A model generated the notes under the pieces. It was not told the origin of the DNA. It did no database searches and saw nothing but the letters and a program-made list of their open reading frames with translations. From BOG-908 sp963848205 (GTDB lineage Bacteria > Pseudomonadota > Alphaproteobacteria > Acetobacterales > Acetobacteraceae): a stretch of DNA of 64,000 bases. A program made the translations under genes and the position numbers. The stretch spans positions 372,001 through 436,000 of the forward strand of contig CAWKCV010000005.1 of the NCBI GenBank assembly GCA_963848205.1, read 5' to 3'. This document shows positions 45,421 to 56,029 of the stretch, piece after piece. How positions within the stretch are numbered: position 1 is the first letter of the stretch; each line of letters begins with the position of its first letter.

Positions 45421-45494
45421 GCGCCTGTAGCTCAACTGGTTAGAGCGGGCCGCTCATAACGGCTTGGTTGCGGGTTCAAGTCCTGCCGGGCGCA
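45421..45494 (+). tRNA. tRNA with CAU anticodon, probably tRNA-Ile2 (lysidine type)
   Basis: 74 bases, foldable to a full cloverleaf. Acceptor GCGCCTG pairs with CGGGCGC (one G-U); D-arm GCTC/GAGC; anticodon stem GGCCG/CGGCT (closing G-U) with loop CTCATAA, anticodon CAT at 45455-45457; T-arm GCGGG/CCTGC with TTCAAGT. The loop CTCATAA and the variable region TTGGT resemble E. coli tRNA-Ile2 (ileX) more than elongator Met. If so, C34 must be converted to lysidine by TilS to read AUA. The CCA end is not encoded. Repeat R12 begins seven bases later. Confidence 0.93.
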
Positions 45495-45500
45495 TGTCTG

Positions 45501-45631
45501 AGGAAGGAAGCAGTCCTTTTTCGAAAACAGGACCAAAAAACTTCTGTTCCGCTGTCACGAGGCCCGTGATGAGCACGCGACTGCCGGATAGAAGTCTCTT
45601 GCTTCTTTTCTCAGAAAAGAAGGCCTTCCTT
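45501..45631. repeat. Intergenic palindromic element R12 (two inverted arms)
   Basis: Left arm AAGGAAGCAGTCC with TTTTTCG/AAAACAGGACC, middle beginning TTCTGTTCCGCTGTCACG, right arm CTTCTTTTCT/AGAAAAGAAG hairpin and GGCCTTCCTT. It lies between the tRNA gene and the converging surA; the surA stop codon shares its last bases. Confidence 0.9.
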
Positions 45632-46937
45632 AACTCCGCTGATCAATCAACGCCCGCCGCTTCAAATCCTGCTGCAACTGCCGCGACGCCAACTCAACCC
45701 GTTCCTCGAGCAACTGGTTGGCAATGTCGTCGCGCGTCATCGCCGCCATGTTCTTCTGTTCGCGCTTGCACACCATCACGACAAGTATGCCGTCGCCGGT
45801 CACCAAGGCCTTGCTCGCCTCGCCCTCCTTGAGCGAGCCGAGCAAATTCTGCATTGCGGTGCCAAGCCGGTCGAGCCGAACCTCGCCCGGGTCGGACGCG
45901 CGCACGCTGCCCGCCGCCTTGTTGGCCGCCTCGATGTCGCTGCAGCTATGCGCCGTCTTCGACAATTCCTGGCCATCGGCAAGCGCCTTGCGCTGCTCCG
46001 GCGTGGGATTCTGCGGATCGAGCGCCGAGCCGAACTTGTAGAACGCCTGGCGCAAATTCAGCACCGTCGCCTGGTCCGAACCCACCAGGCGCTTCTCCTG
46101 CAGCGTCACCACATCGAACCCGCCGGCCACCCGTACCGGGTTGGTCACCGCCCCCACCGGCATCTGCGTCACTACCGCGGCCACCGCCGGGTCGAGCTGG
46201 TCGGCGCGCATCCAGCCGAGCGAGCCGCCTTCGAGTGCCGTCTGGCTCTGGCTGAATTCGGCGGCCACGATGCCGAACGGCGCGCCCGCGTGAAGCTGCT
46301 GGATGACCGTGTCGGCGAACTTGCGCGCGTCGCTCTGGTGTGCGGGGTCTTCGGACGCGACGAATATCTCGCTCAGGCGGTATTGCGGCTGACCCTGCTG
46401 TTCGTGGAACAGTTTTTCCTGCTCGGCGATCTCGCTTTGGGTGATCCGACCGCGTTCTGACAATTCCTGCCGCAACACGCGCGTCCAGCCGAGCTGGGTG
46501 CGTATCTGGTTGATCAGCGTGGACGGCGAGACGCCCTGGCCGGTCAGTTTCGCCTGCAGCCCGCCCGGCGGCAGGCCGTTACGCTTCTCGATGTCGCCGA
46601 TCGCGTGCGCCACATCCACATCAGGCACGGCAATCTTGCGATGTTGAATTTCCTGCAGGCGCAACCTGTCGTCGATCAGTTCGCGGGTAATCTGCGGGCG
46701 GAGCAGCCGCAGCGTGTCGGGCGCGATCGACTGGCCGGTGGTGAGCGCGAACAGGCGCGCGCGGTTGGTCACGTCCGCCTGCGTGATGACCTCGCCGTTG
46801 ATGACGGCGACGATGCCGTCCGCCGGTGCCGGCTCGGCGTGCGGCGCGGTCGCCGGCGTTTTCGCAACGTGCGAGAGCGGGGCTGCCAATGCGGGCAGCG
46901 CGACACTTGCAAGCAAAGCCAGGAGCAGCGGGCGCAT
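45630..46937 (-). CDS. surA: Periplasmic peptidyl-prolyl isomerase / chaperone SurA
   Basis: 435 residues from ATG 46937, with a signal peptide (LLLALLASVALPALA). ADGIVAVINGEVITQADV and the helical N-terminal domain (SurA_N) are followed by one parvulin domain (about 195-300: YRLSEIFVASEDP, GGSLGWMRADQLDPAV, GFDVVTLQEKR). The E. coli protein has two parvulin repeats; here the second is not clear. It follows lptD on the same strand (40-base gap), as in many proteobacteria where surA lies behind lptD and helps fold it. Confidence 0.93.
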   Translation of the reverse strand: MRPLLLALLASVALPALAAPLSHVAKTPATAPHAEPAPADGIVAVINGEVITQADVTNRARLFALTTGQSIAPDTLRLLRPQITRELIDDRLRLQEIQHRKIAVPDVDVAHAIGDIEKRNGLPPGGLQAKLTGQGVSPSTLINQIRTQLGWTRVLRQELSERGRITQSEIAEQEKLFHEQQGQPQYRLSEIFVASEDPAHQSDARKFADTVIQQLHAGAPFGIVAAEFSQSQTALEGGSLGWMRADQLDPAVAAVVTQMPVGAVTNPVRVAGGFDVVTLQEKRLVGSDQATVLNLRQAFYKFGSALDPQNPTPEQRKALADGQELSKTAHSCSDIEAANKAAGSVRASDPGEVRLDRLGTAMQNLLGSLKEGEASKALVTGDGILVVMVCKREQKNMAAMTRDDIANQLLEERVELASRQLQQDLKRRALIDQRS

Positions 46938-46977
46938 GAAAAAACCTCTCAAATGATCGGGCAGCCGGAATTCGATC

Positions 46978-49317
46978 TCAACCATTCACCCCAAGTCCGC
47001 CGATCGTCTTCAGCGTAAGGCTGAACAGGATCGTTGTGTTGCCGTTATCCCCGGCGATGGAGGTGAATCGCCGATTGGCGAAGATATCGAAGATGATGCA
47101 CTCGTTTTCCCATTTCAGGTTGGCGCCCGCGCCGATCATCTGGCCGGTCTGCACGTCGCGCACCGCATTGCCACCGACCGTGAAATTACCAAGATGGCTG
47201 GATGCGCCCAGCGAGATTTCGGAACGTGGCGTGAAGAAGCTGAGCGGCACTCCGGAAAGGAATATGTTGGGGCTGCGCGGATTGAAGTATCCCGGCAGGT
47301 TTATGTTCTGCAGATAGAGCTGATAGGGGTCGGTGGAGCTGTAGATATAGCCGACATTGACCTTCAGCAGAGGGTGCCCCGCGGTCGCTATCGCATCGGC
47401 GAAACGGATATCGCCATTGGTGTGGTCGACGCGCGTGCGGGCGACGAAGTCCACCCACTTGTTTGGGTAGTAACTGACGCGCCCGACGACATCGGACAGA
47501 TGCTTGCCGCGCTCGAAGCCGTTCCAGGGCTGAAAATCCGGATACAGGTTGGCGTCGATATGCTGCTGGTAGGAGACGCCCAGCAATCCCTCGATCCGCT
47601 GGCCGGTGACGATGTCCCATTCGCCGCGCACGGCCGCATTCACACGCACGCCGCCGTCGAACCGGTCGAACCCGCCGAAACGGTTGAGCTGGAACAACGT
47701 CGAATCGGTGAATTCGTAATCGAGGCTGTCCTCGTTGGGCACACGGTCGCGCAGGCTGTTGCCGTGCTGCGGCGCCGCGATCACCTGCACGATCGGCTCG
47801 ACAATCTGGTAGCCGAAAATACCGTCGCTGCGCACGAACGGCCAGTTCACCCGCAACGCTGCCTGCGCCTGCCCGGTCACTCCGGTGCTGTGGCTGAAAT
47901 CACGATAGTTGGGTTGCGCGTTCAGCGACGTCGCATTGTAGGCGACCCCCACACCTTGCAGGGTGAACAGCCATTTGTCACCCAGCCGGCCGGTGAACGG
48001 CCGGTTCCATTCCGCACGCACCGCAGCCTGCTGGTCGTTGGTGCCGAGATCGCGCAGCACGTCCCATTCTGTGGTGTCGATGGTCAATCTGCCGCCGAGC
48101 GCATCGGGTTGCCCGAAATAGCTGTATTGATAGCGCGGCAGCACGTAAGGCAGCAGGTTCTGGCTGATGGTGGCGTTCAGGCCTTGATAGGCCCGCACAT
48201 CCAGCTTGGCATACGAGCCAACGCCGAAACCTTCGATATAGACGCTGGAGGAAAGCAGATTGGCGCCGTATCCGGGCACCTGGAAATCGCGCAGGTACGA
48301 GACCGAACTGCCCAGATTTATGTCGAATCCATAGCGCCAGGTGTCGTTGTAGTCGAATACGCCATGGCCGAAGAAGTAGCCGGCGATCTGCTCCTTGCTG
48401 CCCGGAATGGTGACATCGCGATCGCGCGCGATCGCGCCGTCGAGCCGCAGCGTGCCGTTGTTGAACAGCCGGTTATACAGCACCTCGAGCTGCGGCCCCT
48501 GCTGGGTCGCTGCCGTGGCGGTGAACGTCGCGTCGGACTGCCCGTCGATGACGAGGTAATACGGCACACGCACGAAGCTGCCGAGATAATGGTCGCTGGC
48601 GCCGATGCTGGGCGCGAGCAGGCCGCTCTGCCGCTTCACCGATGGATCCGACATCGAGAAATACGGCAGGTAGAACACCGGAAAGCCGTAAGCATCCAGA
48701 TAGGCGTCGCGATACTCGATGCGCTTGTTCTCGAGGTCCTGCACGATCGAATTGGCACGTATTTGCCACAGCGGCTCGTGTTCGGGGTGTTTGGCGCACA
48801 CGTTGCAGGCGGAATACACGCCGCGGCTCAGCGTGTTCAGCTTGCCGTCCGTGCGTCGTGCACCATTGGCCGCCATGCGCGCATTCTGCTGCATCAGCGA
48901 CCGCATGCCGGTCAGCACGCCCTGCTTCATGCCCTGGCTCAGCTCGGCATAGTCGGCGAACAGCACCTGCCCGTCGGGCTCGACGATGATCACATGCCCG
49001 TAAGCCGCAGCCACGTTCGTGTTGCGGTCGAATGTGACGCGGTCGGCGCGCAGGAAATGGTCGTTCTGCCAGGCCTCCACATGCCCGTCCGCGGTCACCA
49101 GCCCATCCTGCTTGTCGTAGGTCACGCTGTCGGACTGGAACGTCACCGGCTGGTTGCCGGAGAGCGGCTCCTTCGAGAGATCCACAGTCGGGAAATGCTG
49201 GATCGCCACCGGGTGGTATTGCGCAAACCCGGCGCCCGCCCACGCCCAGGCACCTGCCATCCCGATCAGCGGCGCCAGAGTTAGCGACGCACGACAGGGC
49301 AAACGCGTGCCCCTCAT
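46978..49317 (-). CDS. lptD: LPS-assembly outer-membrane protein LptD
   Basis: 779 residues; signal peptide to about residue 32 (AGAGFAQ). The N-terminal OstA domain contains VTFQSDSVTYDKQDGLVTAD and DRNTNVAAAYGHVIIVEPDG repeats that form the periplasmic jellyroll; the rest is the beta-barrel (for example YNRLFNNGTLRLDGAIARDR). It inserts lipopolysaccharide into the outer leaflet. Cys pairs in ACNVCAKHPEHEP suggest the disulfide. Its start overlaps the lptG stop by one base (TGATG), so it is coupled. Confidence 0.96.
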   Translation of the reverse strand: MRGTRLPCRASLTLAPLIGMAGAWAWAGAGFAQYHPVAIQHFPTVDLSKEPLSGNQPVTFQSDSVTYDKQDGLVTADGHVEAWQNDHFLRADRVTFDRNTNVAAAYGHVIIVEPDGQVLFADYAELSQGMKQGVLTGMRSLMQQNARMAANGARRTDGKLNTLSRGVYSACNVCAKHPEHEPLWQIRANSIVQDLENKRIEYRDAYLDAYGFPVFYLPYFSMSDPSVKRQSGLLAPSIGASDHYLGSFVRVPYYLVIDGQSDATFTATAATQQGPQLEVLYNRLFNNGTLRLDGAIARDRDVTIPGSKEQIAGYFFGHGVFDYNDTWRYGFDINLGSSVSYLRDFQVPGYGANLLSSSVYIEGFGVGSYAKLDVRAYQGLNATISQNLLPYVLPRYQYSYFGQPDALGGRLTIDTTEWDVLRDLGTNDQQAAVRAEWNRPFTGRLGDKWLFTLQGVGVAYNATSLNAQPNYRDFSHSTGVTGQAQAALRVNWPFVRSDGIFGYQIVEPIVQVIAAPQHGNSLRDRVPNEDSLDYEFTDSTLFQLNRFGGFDRFDGGVRVNAAVRGEWDIVTGQRIEGLLGVSYQQHIDANLYPDFQPWNGFERGKHLSDVVGRVSYYPNKWVDFVARTRVDHTNGDIRFADAIATAGHPLLKVNVGYIYSSTDPYQLYLQNINLPGYFNPRSPNIFLSGVPLSFFTPRSEISLGASSHLGNFTVGGNAVRDVQTGQMIGAGANLKWENECIIFDIFANRRFTSIAGDNGNTTILFSLTLKTIGGLGVNG

Positions 49318-50429
49318 CAGCCGTCCTCGAGATGGAGCAGCAGCGCCACAGACAGCATCAGCCCGGCACCCGCCGGCGCCCAGGCGGCCAGCACGGCGGG
49401 TAGCGCGCCCGATTGTCCGAACTCCTCGGCGACCTTGCTGATGGTGAACAACACAAACCCCGCCGCCACGCCCGACCCGACCATACGGGCCACGCCCCCC
49501 CTGCGTGTCTGACGCATGGAGAAGCCGGCGGCAACCAGCGCCATCGTGCCACAGAGTAACGGCAGTGCCAGAAGCGCCTGGAAATGCAGCCGGTGCCGCA
49601 CCGAAGAGAAGCCAGCGCCCTCGAGCAGCCGGATGAACCCCGGCAGGGCCCACACCGAAAGTGTCTCCGGCGACTGGAAGCTCTCCTGCACCCGGTGCGC
49701 GGTCAGGTTCGTCGCCAGCTTCATCTCGCCCACCTGCACCGGCAGATGGTCGGGCGTGATGGTGCGCGCTCCCGAAAACCGCCAGGCGCCGTGGCCGAGC
49801 ACGGCATGCCGTGCCTCCACGCGGCTGAGCAGATGATCGGCCGCATCGAGCCGGAAGACGCTGATATCGCCGGCCGCCACCACCTTGCCCTGCAGCGCCA
49901 CGTCGCGCGCATGGATGATCGCCACACCCTGCGGGTCCAGCCCATGGTCGGCCTGGCGCAGCCAAAGCTGGCCGCCGCTGAGGCTGAGCGGCCCGCTGCT
50001 ATGGCGCAAATACACGTCGTCGAGTGCGGCGGCGCGCGCGAACATCACCGACGAGAGGGGCGACAGGCCCGCGCTGGCCAGCAGCCCCAACCCGATGGCC
50101 GAGAGCACGGGCAGCGTGAGGAACTGCCAGGCCGAGACGCCGGAGGCTCGCGCCACGATCAGCTCGGACGAGCGCGTCAGCCGCCAGAACGCAATGATGC
50201 CGCCGAGCAGCACTGCGAACGGCAGGATCTGCAGCATGTAGTAAGGCAGCCGCAGCAAGGCGATGCCTACCACCAGCCCGAACCCCACATCCGTCCGCAG
50301 CGCCGCGCGGCGCAGCAGCTCGATGAAGTCGAACAGCATCACCAGCAGCGAGAGGGCGGAGAGCATCGCCAGCGCCGCCCAGGTGAACTGGCGGGCGATA
50401 TACAGCGACAGCGTGAGTGCGAACTTCAC
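49317..50429 (-). CDS. lptG: LPS export ABC transporter permease LptG
   Basis: 370 residues, GTG start. Six membrane helices frame a periplasmic jellyroll. LYIARQFTWAALAMLSALSL, MLFDFIELLRRA and SSELIVARASGVSAWQFL are typical of LptG. It draws LPS from the inner membrane with LptB2 and LptF. It lies 10 bases after lptF. Confidence 0.95.
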   Translation of the reverse strand: MKFALTLSLYIARQFTWAALAMLSALSLLVMLFDFIELLRRAALRTDVGFGLVVGIALLRLPYYMLQILPFAVLLGGIIAFWRLTRSSELIVARASGVSAWQFLTLPVLSAIGLGLLASAGLSPLSSVMFARAAALDDVYLRHSSGPLSLSGGQLWLRQADHGLDPQGVAIIHARDVALQGKVVAAGDISVFRLDAADHLLSRVEARHAVLGHGAWRFSGARTITPDHLPVQVGEMKLATNLTAHRVQESFQSPETLSVWALPGFIRLLEGAGFSSVRHRLHFQALLALPLLCGTMALVAAGFSMRQTRRGGVARMVGSGVAAGFVLFTISKVAEEFGQSGALPAVLAAWAPAGAGLMLSVALLLHLEDG

Positions 50430-50439
50430 CGGCGGCGCT

Positions 50440-51630
50440 TCAGGCCAGGCCCGGCGGCGTGTGTGCGGCGATGGCGCGCGGCCCGGGCGTGCGCGGCGTG
50501 CGGCGATGCCCGGCCTTGCCGGCGAGCAGCCCCGGCATGAACAACACCCAGGCGCACGCCAGGCCCGGCAGCAGCGCCTGCGCCCAGATCAGTGGCACCA
50601 AGGCAGGATGCCGCGCCGCCAGGCTCTGCGAGGTCAAACCCACCGCCAACAGCCCGACCATCGCCAGCACGGCCACCAACGGACGCCACAAATTGCCCGC
50701 GCGCCGGAAACTGCCGGTCAGCACCGAGGCGAGGGCCACCAGGGTGAAGCCGATCGTGGTCAGCGGCTGGGTCAGGCGTCGATGTGCCTCCACCAGATAT
50801 TTGCCCGCATCGCCGCGCGCGACCACCTCGGGCGCCGGATGCAGCAGCTCGCCCAGGCTCAGCTCCGAATCGTCGCGCGCGCGCTGCGCGTCCTCGCCAT
50901 GGCCGCTGCTCGCCAGCTCGACCGTGTCCTCGGCAAACGTCAGCACGTCCAGCCGCCCGGTCTTGCCGTCGATCTCCTGGCGCGACCCGTTCTCCAGCAG
51001 CACGCGCGGCGTATCGCCATCGGCCACCAGCCGGCCTGACTCGGCCAGGATCGTCGCCCGCGTGTTCGCCTGCCGGTCGTCCTCCACCATGATGCCGTGC
51101 AGCGTGCCCTCGGTATCGCGCGAGCGTACGTACACCGTCAGCTGGTCGGATATCGCGGTGAACACGCCCTCCTGCAGCAGAAAGGCCGCCACCTTGTTGC
51201 GCAGCTCGAACTGGAATTCCTTGAATTCCGTATTGCTCGCCGGCACCACATAAAGGTTCAGCACGAAGCCCAGCGACATCGCAAGGCAGGCCGCCATCAA
51301 CGCCGGCCGCGACAAGGCCCAGGGCGAAAGGCCGGCCGCCCGCATCACCGTCAGTTCGCGGTCGCCCAGCAGCCGCTGATAGACGAAGAATTGGACCGCG
51401 ACGAAGGTGGTGATCGGCAGGATCACGGCCACGAAATTCGGGATCAGCAGCCCGGTCAATTGGATGAAGATACGCAGGCTGAGGCCGCGATTGACGACCA
51501 GCTCGACGAACCGCAGCGACTGGGTGAGCCAGATCAGCGCCACCAAGGCGGTGGTGACCGCGGCCAGAGAGGCCAGCAACTGGCGCAGGATGTAGCGGTC
51601 GAGCTGGGTGATTGTCGGGCGGGCTGGCAT
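50440..51630 (-). CDS. lptF: LPS export ABC transporter permease LptF
   Basis: 396 residues from the ATG at 51630, which starts MPARPTITQLDRYILRQLLA, matching the LptF N-terminus. A TTG start at 51669 would add 13 residues; neither has a good Shine-Dalgarno sequence. VPASNTEFKEFQFELRNKVA, GDRELTVMRAAGLSPWALSR and a periplasmic domain are typical. It forms the first gene of lptF-lptG-lptD-surA. Its promoter is probably in the 100 bases that contain repeat R13. Confidence 0.94.
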   Translation of the reverse strand: MPARPTITQLDRYILRQLLASLAAVTTALVALIWLTQSLRFVELVVNRGLSLRIFIQLTGLLIPNFVAVILPITTFVAVQFFVYQRLLGDRELTVMRAAGLSPWALSRPALMAACLAMSLGFVLNLYVVPASNTEFKEFQFELRNKVAAFLLQEGVFTAISDQLTVYVRSRDTEGTLHGIMVEDDRQANTRATILAESGRLVADGDTPRVLLENGSRQEIDGKTGRLDVLTFAEDTVELASSGHGEDAQRARDDSELSLGELLHPAPEVVARGDAGKYLVEAHRRLTQPLTTIGFTLVALASVLTGSFRRAGNLWRPLVAVLAMVGLLAVGLTSQSLAARHPALVPLIWAQALLPGLACAWVLFMPGLLAGKAGHRRTPRTPGPRAIAAHTPPGLA

Positions 51631-51679
51631 TTCGGGGGGGAGTGTAGCTTGGGTTGGGGTGGTGGACAAAGGCGAGGCA

Positions 51680-51716
51680 CGCAGTCCTTTTTTGAGAAAA
51701 GGACCAAAAAATCTTG
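51680..51716. repeat. Intergenic palindromic element R13 (single arm)
   Basis: Single left-type arm CGCAGTCCTTTTTTGAG, then AAAAGGACCAAAAAATC. It lies between lptF and the upstream oxidase gene, both minus strand. Confidence 0.8.
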
Positions 51717-51736
51717 CGTATCGGAGAGTGGCGGCG

Positions 51737-53101
51737 TCAGCGGAGTATCTTGCCGGGGTTCATCAGCCCTGCGGGATCGATCGCCTGCTTGACTTTGCGC
51801 ATAAGGTCCATCTCCGGCCCAGCGCGCCACTCCGCCAGCAAGCCGGTTTTGAGCTGGCCCACGCCGTGCTCGGCCGAGAAACTGCCGCCCAGCGTTCGCG
51901 CCACTTCCGTCACGGCATCGACCAGCGCATCCACTCTGACTGGCGTCAGCCTCGTCGAGCTAATCAGGTTGAAATGGATATTGCCATCGCCCGCATGACC
52001 GAAATCCGCGATGCGAATGTCGGGTGACAGCACCCGGCACGCCGCGCTTGCCTCGGAGACAAACGCAGGTATCGCCGAAATCGGAACCGAGACATCGTTC
52101 TTGATATTCTGCCCGGCGCGCGCCTGCGCTTCGGCCTGGCTCTCCCGTAGCCGCCAGAGCGAGGCACGCTGCGCCTCGCTGCCGGCCACCACCGCGTCGG
52201 TGATGATGCCAGCCGCCAACGCCTCTTCCAGCAAACTTGCCAGCCGGTCGCGCAAACATGCTTGCCGGTCCGACGAGGCAAGCTCGATCAGCGCATAAGT
52301 CGGAGAGGGCGCGCCCATCGGATCGGCGCAGCCCGGGATATGCGCGACCGCCATGCCCAGCGCGGTCGCCGACAGATATTCGAACGCATGCAGCGACGCC
52401 TCGTCCGCCGCACGCACCTGCCGCAACAGCGCGATCACCGCGTTCATCGTCGGCACCGCGCAGAATGCCACCTCGCGCTGCACGGGCGCGGGCACCAGCC
52501 GCAAACAAGCCGCCGTTACTATGCCCAGGGTGCCCTCCGCGCCGATGAACAACTGGCGCAGCGCCAGCCCCGTATTGTCCTTCCGCAACCGCCGCAACCC
52601 GTGCCAGATCTCGCCGCCCGGCAGCACCACCTCCAGCCCCAGCACCTGCTCGCGCATGTTGCCGTAGCGCAGCGTGCTGTTGCCGCCGGCATTCGTCGCG
52701 ATCATCCCGCCAATCTGCGCCGACCCGCCGCTCGCCAGGCTTACCGGCAGCGCCATCCCCTGCGCCGCCGCGGCCGCGCGCGCCGCGTCCAGCACCACAC
52801 CCGCCTCGGCCACCATCACCATATCCGCCGCATCCGTGTCGCGTATGCGGCACAGGCGATCCAGCGCGATCGCCACCTCGCCTCCGCGCGGCGTCGCCCC
52901 GCCGCACAGCGACGTATTTCCGCCCACCGGCACGATCGGCGTTCCATGCGCCGCGCACACTGCGACACAGGCGGCGATCTCGGCGGTGCTTGCTGGATGA
53001 ACGACGGCCAGGGCCTCGCCGGTGAATAGGCCGCGCCAATCCGTCAGGTGCACGGCTTCCTGCACCGGGGTTATGGCGGATAGCGCGGTCAGGAGAGACA
53101 T
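51737..53101 (-). CDS. FAD-linked D-2-hydroxyacid dehydrogenase / glycolate oxidase subunit-like
   Basis: 454 residues. GTPIVPVGGNTSLCGGATPRG is the FAD-pyrophosphate loop of PCMH/VAO-type flavoproteins; NAGGNSTLRYGNMREQVLGL follows. The C-terminal domain contains DFGHAGDGNIHFNL and SAEHGVGQLKTGLL, typical of GlcD, D-lactate dehydrogenase and D-2-hydroxyglutarate dehydrogenase. The substrate among these is undecided. The ATG at 53101 lies one base from repeat R14; only pyrimidine-rich repeat sequence stands in front of it. Confidence 0.9.
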   Translation of the reverse strand: MSLLTALSAITPVQEAVHLTDWRGLFTGEALAVVHPASTAEIAACVAVCAAHGTPIVPVGGNTSLCGGATPRGGEVAIALDRLCRIRDTDAADMVMVAEAGVVLDAARAAAAAQGMALPVSLASGGSAQIGGMIATNAGGNSTLRYGNMREQVLGLEVVLPGGEIWHGLRRLRKDNTGLALRQLFIGAEGTLGIVTAACLRLVPAPVQREVAFCAVPTMNAVIALLRQVRAADEASLHAFEYLSATALGMAVAHIPGCADPMGAPSPTYALIELASSDRQACLRDRLASLLEEALAAGIITDAVVAGSEAQRASLWRLRESQAEAQARAGQNIKNDVSVPISAIPAFVSEASAACRVLSPDIRIADFGHAGDGNIHFNLISSTRLTPVRVDALVDAVTEVARTLGGSFSAEHGVGQLKTGLLAEWRAGPEMDLMRKVKQAIDPAGLMNPGKILR

Positions 53102-53102
53102 A

Positions 53103-53229
53103 AGGAAGAGTTCTTCTTTGAAAAAAAGAGCCAAAAACTTTTGGTCCTCTGAGCCGCTTTGTTGAAACGGGCGCAGCCGGAAATCAAAAGTTCTCTGGTC
53201 CTTTTTTTCAAAAAAGGACTTCTTCCTTG
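53103..53229. repeat. Intergenic palindromic element R14 (same-type arms, inverted) between divergent genes
   Basis: Left arm AAGGAAGAGTTCTTC with TTTG/AAAAAAAGAGCC; right arm GGTCCTTTTTTTCAAAAAAG then GACTTCTTCCTT, the inverted left-type arm. The middle holds AACTTTTGGTCC/AAATCAAAAGTT complements. It occupies the leader between the divergent FAD oxidase and clpB. Confidence 0.88.
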
Positions 53230-53310
53230 CCTGCCTTATGCCCAAATACCGACAAGTCGTGTCGCCTTGAGAGGGGCACGAAGAAAGCTGTCGCCTGAAA
53301 GGGACACATC

Positions 53311-55891
<2,581 letters not shown>

Positions 55892-55893
<2 letters not shown>

Positions 55894-56014
55894 GGAAGCA
55901 GTCCTTTTTTGAAAAAAAGGACCAAAAAACTTCTGTTCCGCTGTCGCGATGCTCACGACGGGCACGCGATAGCGGAGCAAAAGTCTTTTGCTTCTTTTCT
56001 TCAGAAAAGAAGGC
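55892..56014. repeat. Intergenic palindromic element R15 (two inverted arms)
   Basis: Cleanest full copy. Left arm AAGGAAGCAGTCC with TTTTTTG/AAAAAAAGGACC; middle stem TTCCGCTGTCGCG against CGCGATAGCGGAG around ATGCTCACGACGGGCA; right arm CTTCTTTTCT/AGAAAAGAAG hairpin ending GGCC. Its first bases form the clpB stop codon. It lies between clpB and argB, both plus strand. Confidence 0.92.
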
Positions 56015-56029
56015 CTTTACGGCCCACCT

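Noticed and set aside
42981..45443. 820-codon plus-strand frame over hppA
   Set aside because: Antisense shadow of the membrane pyrophosphatase; composition dominated by His, Arg, Gln, with no domain.
47194..49284. 696-codon plus-strand frame over lptD
   Set aside because: Antisense shadow of a secure lptD gene.
53240..53310. A sigma-32 promoter for clpB starting at CTTGA (53266-53270)
   Set aside because: No acceptable -10 box at the required distance.
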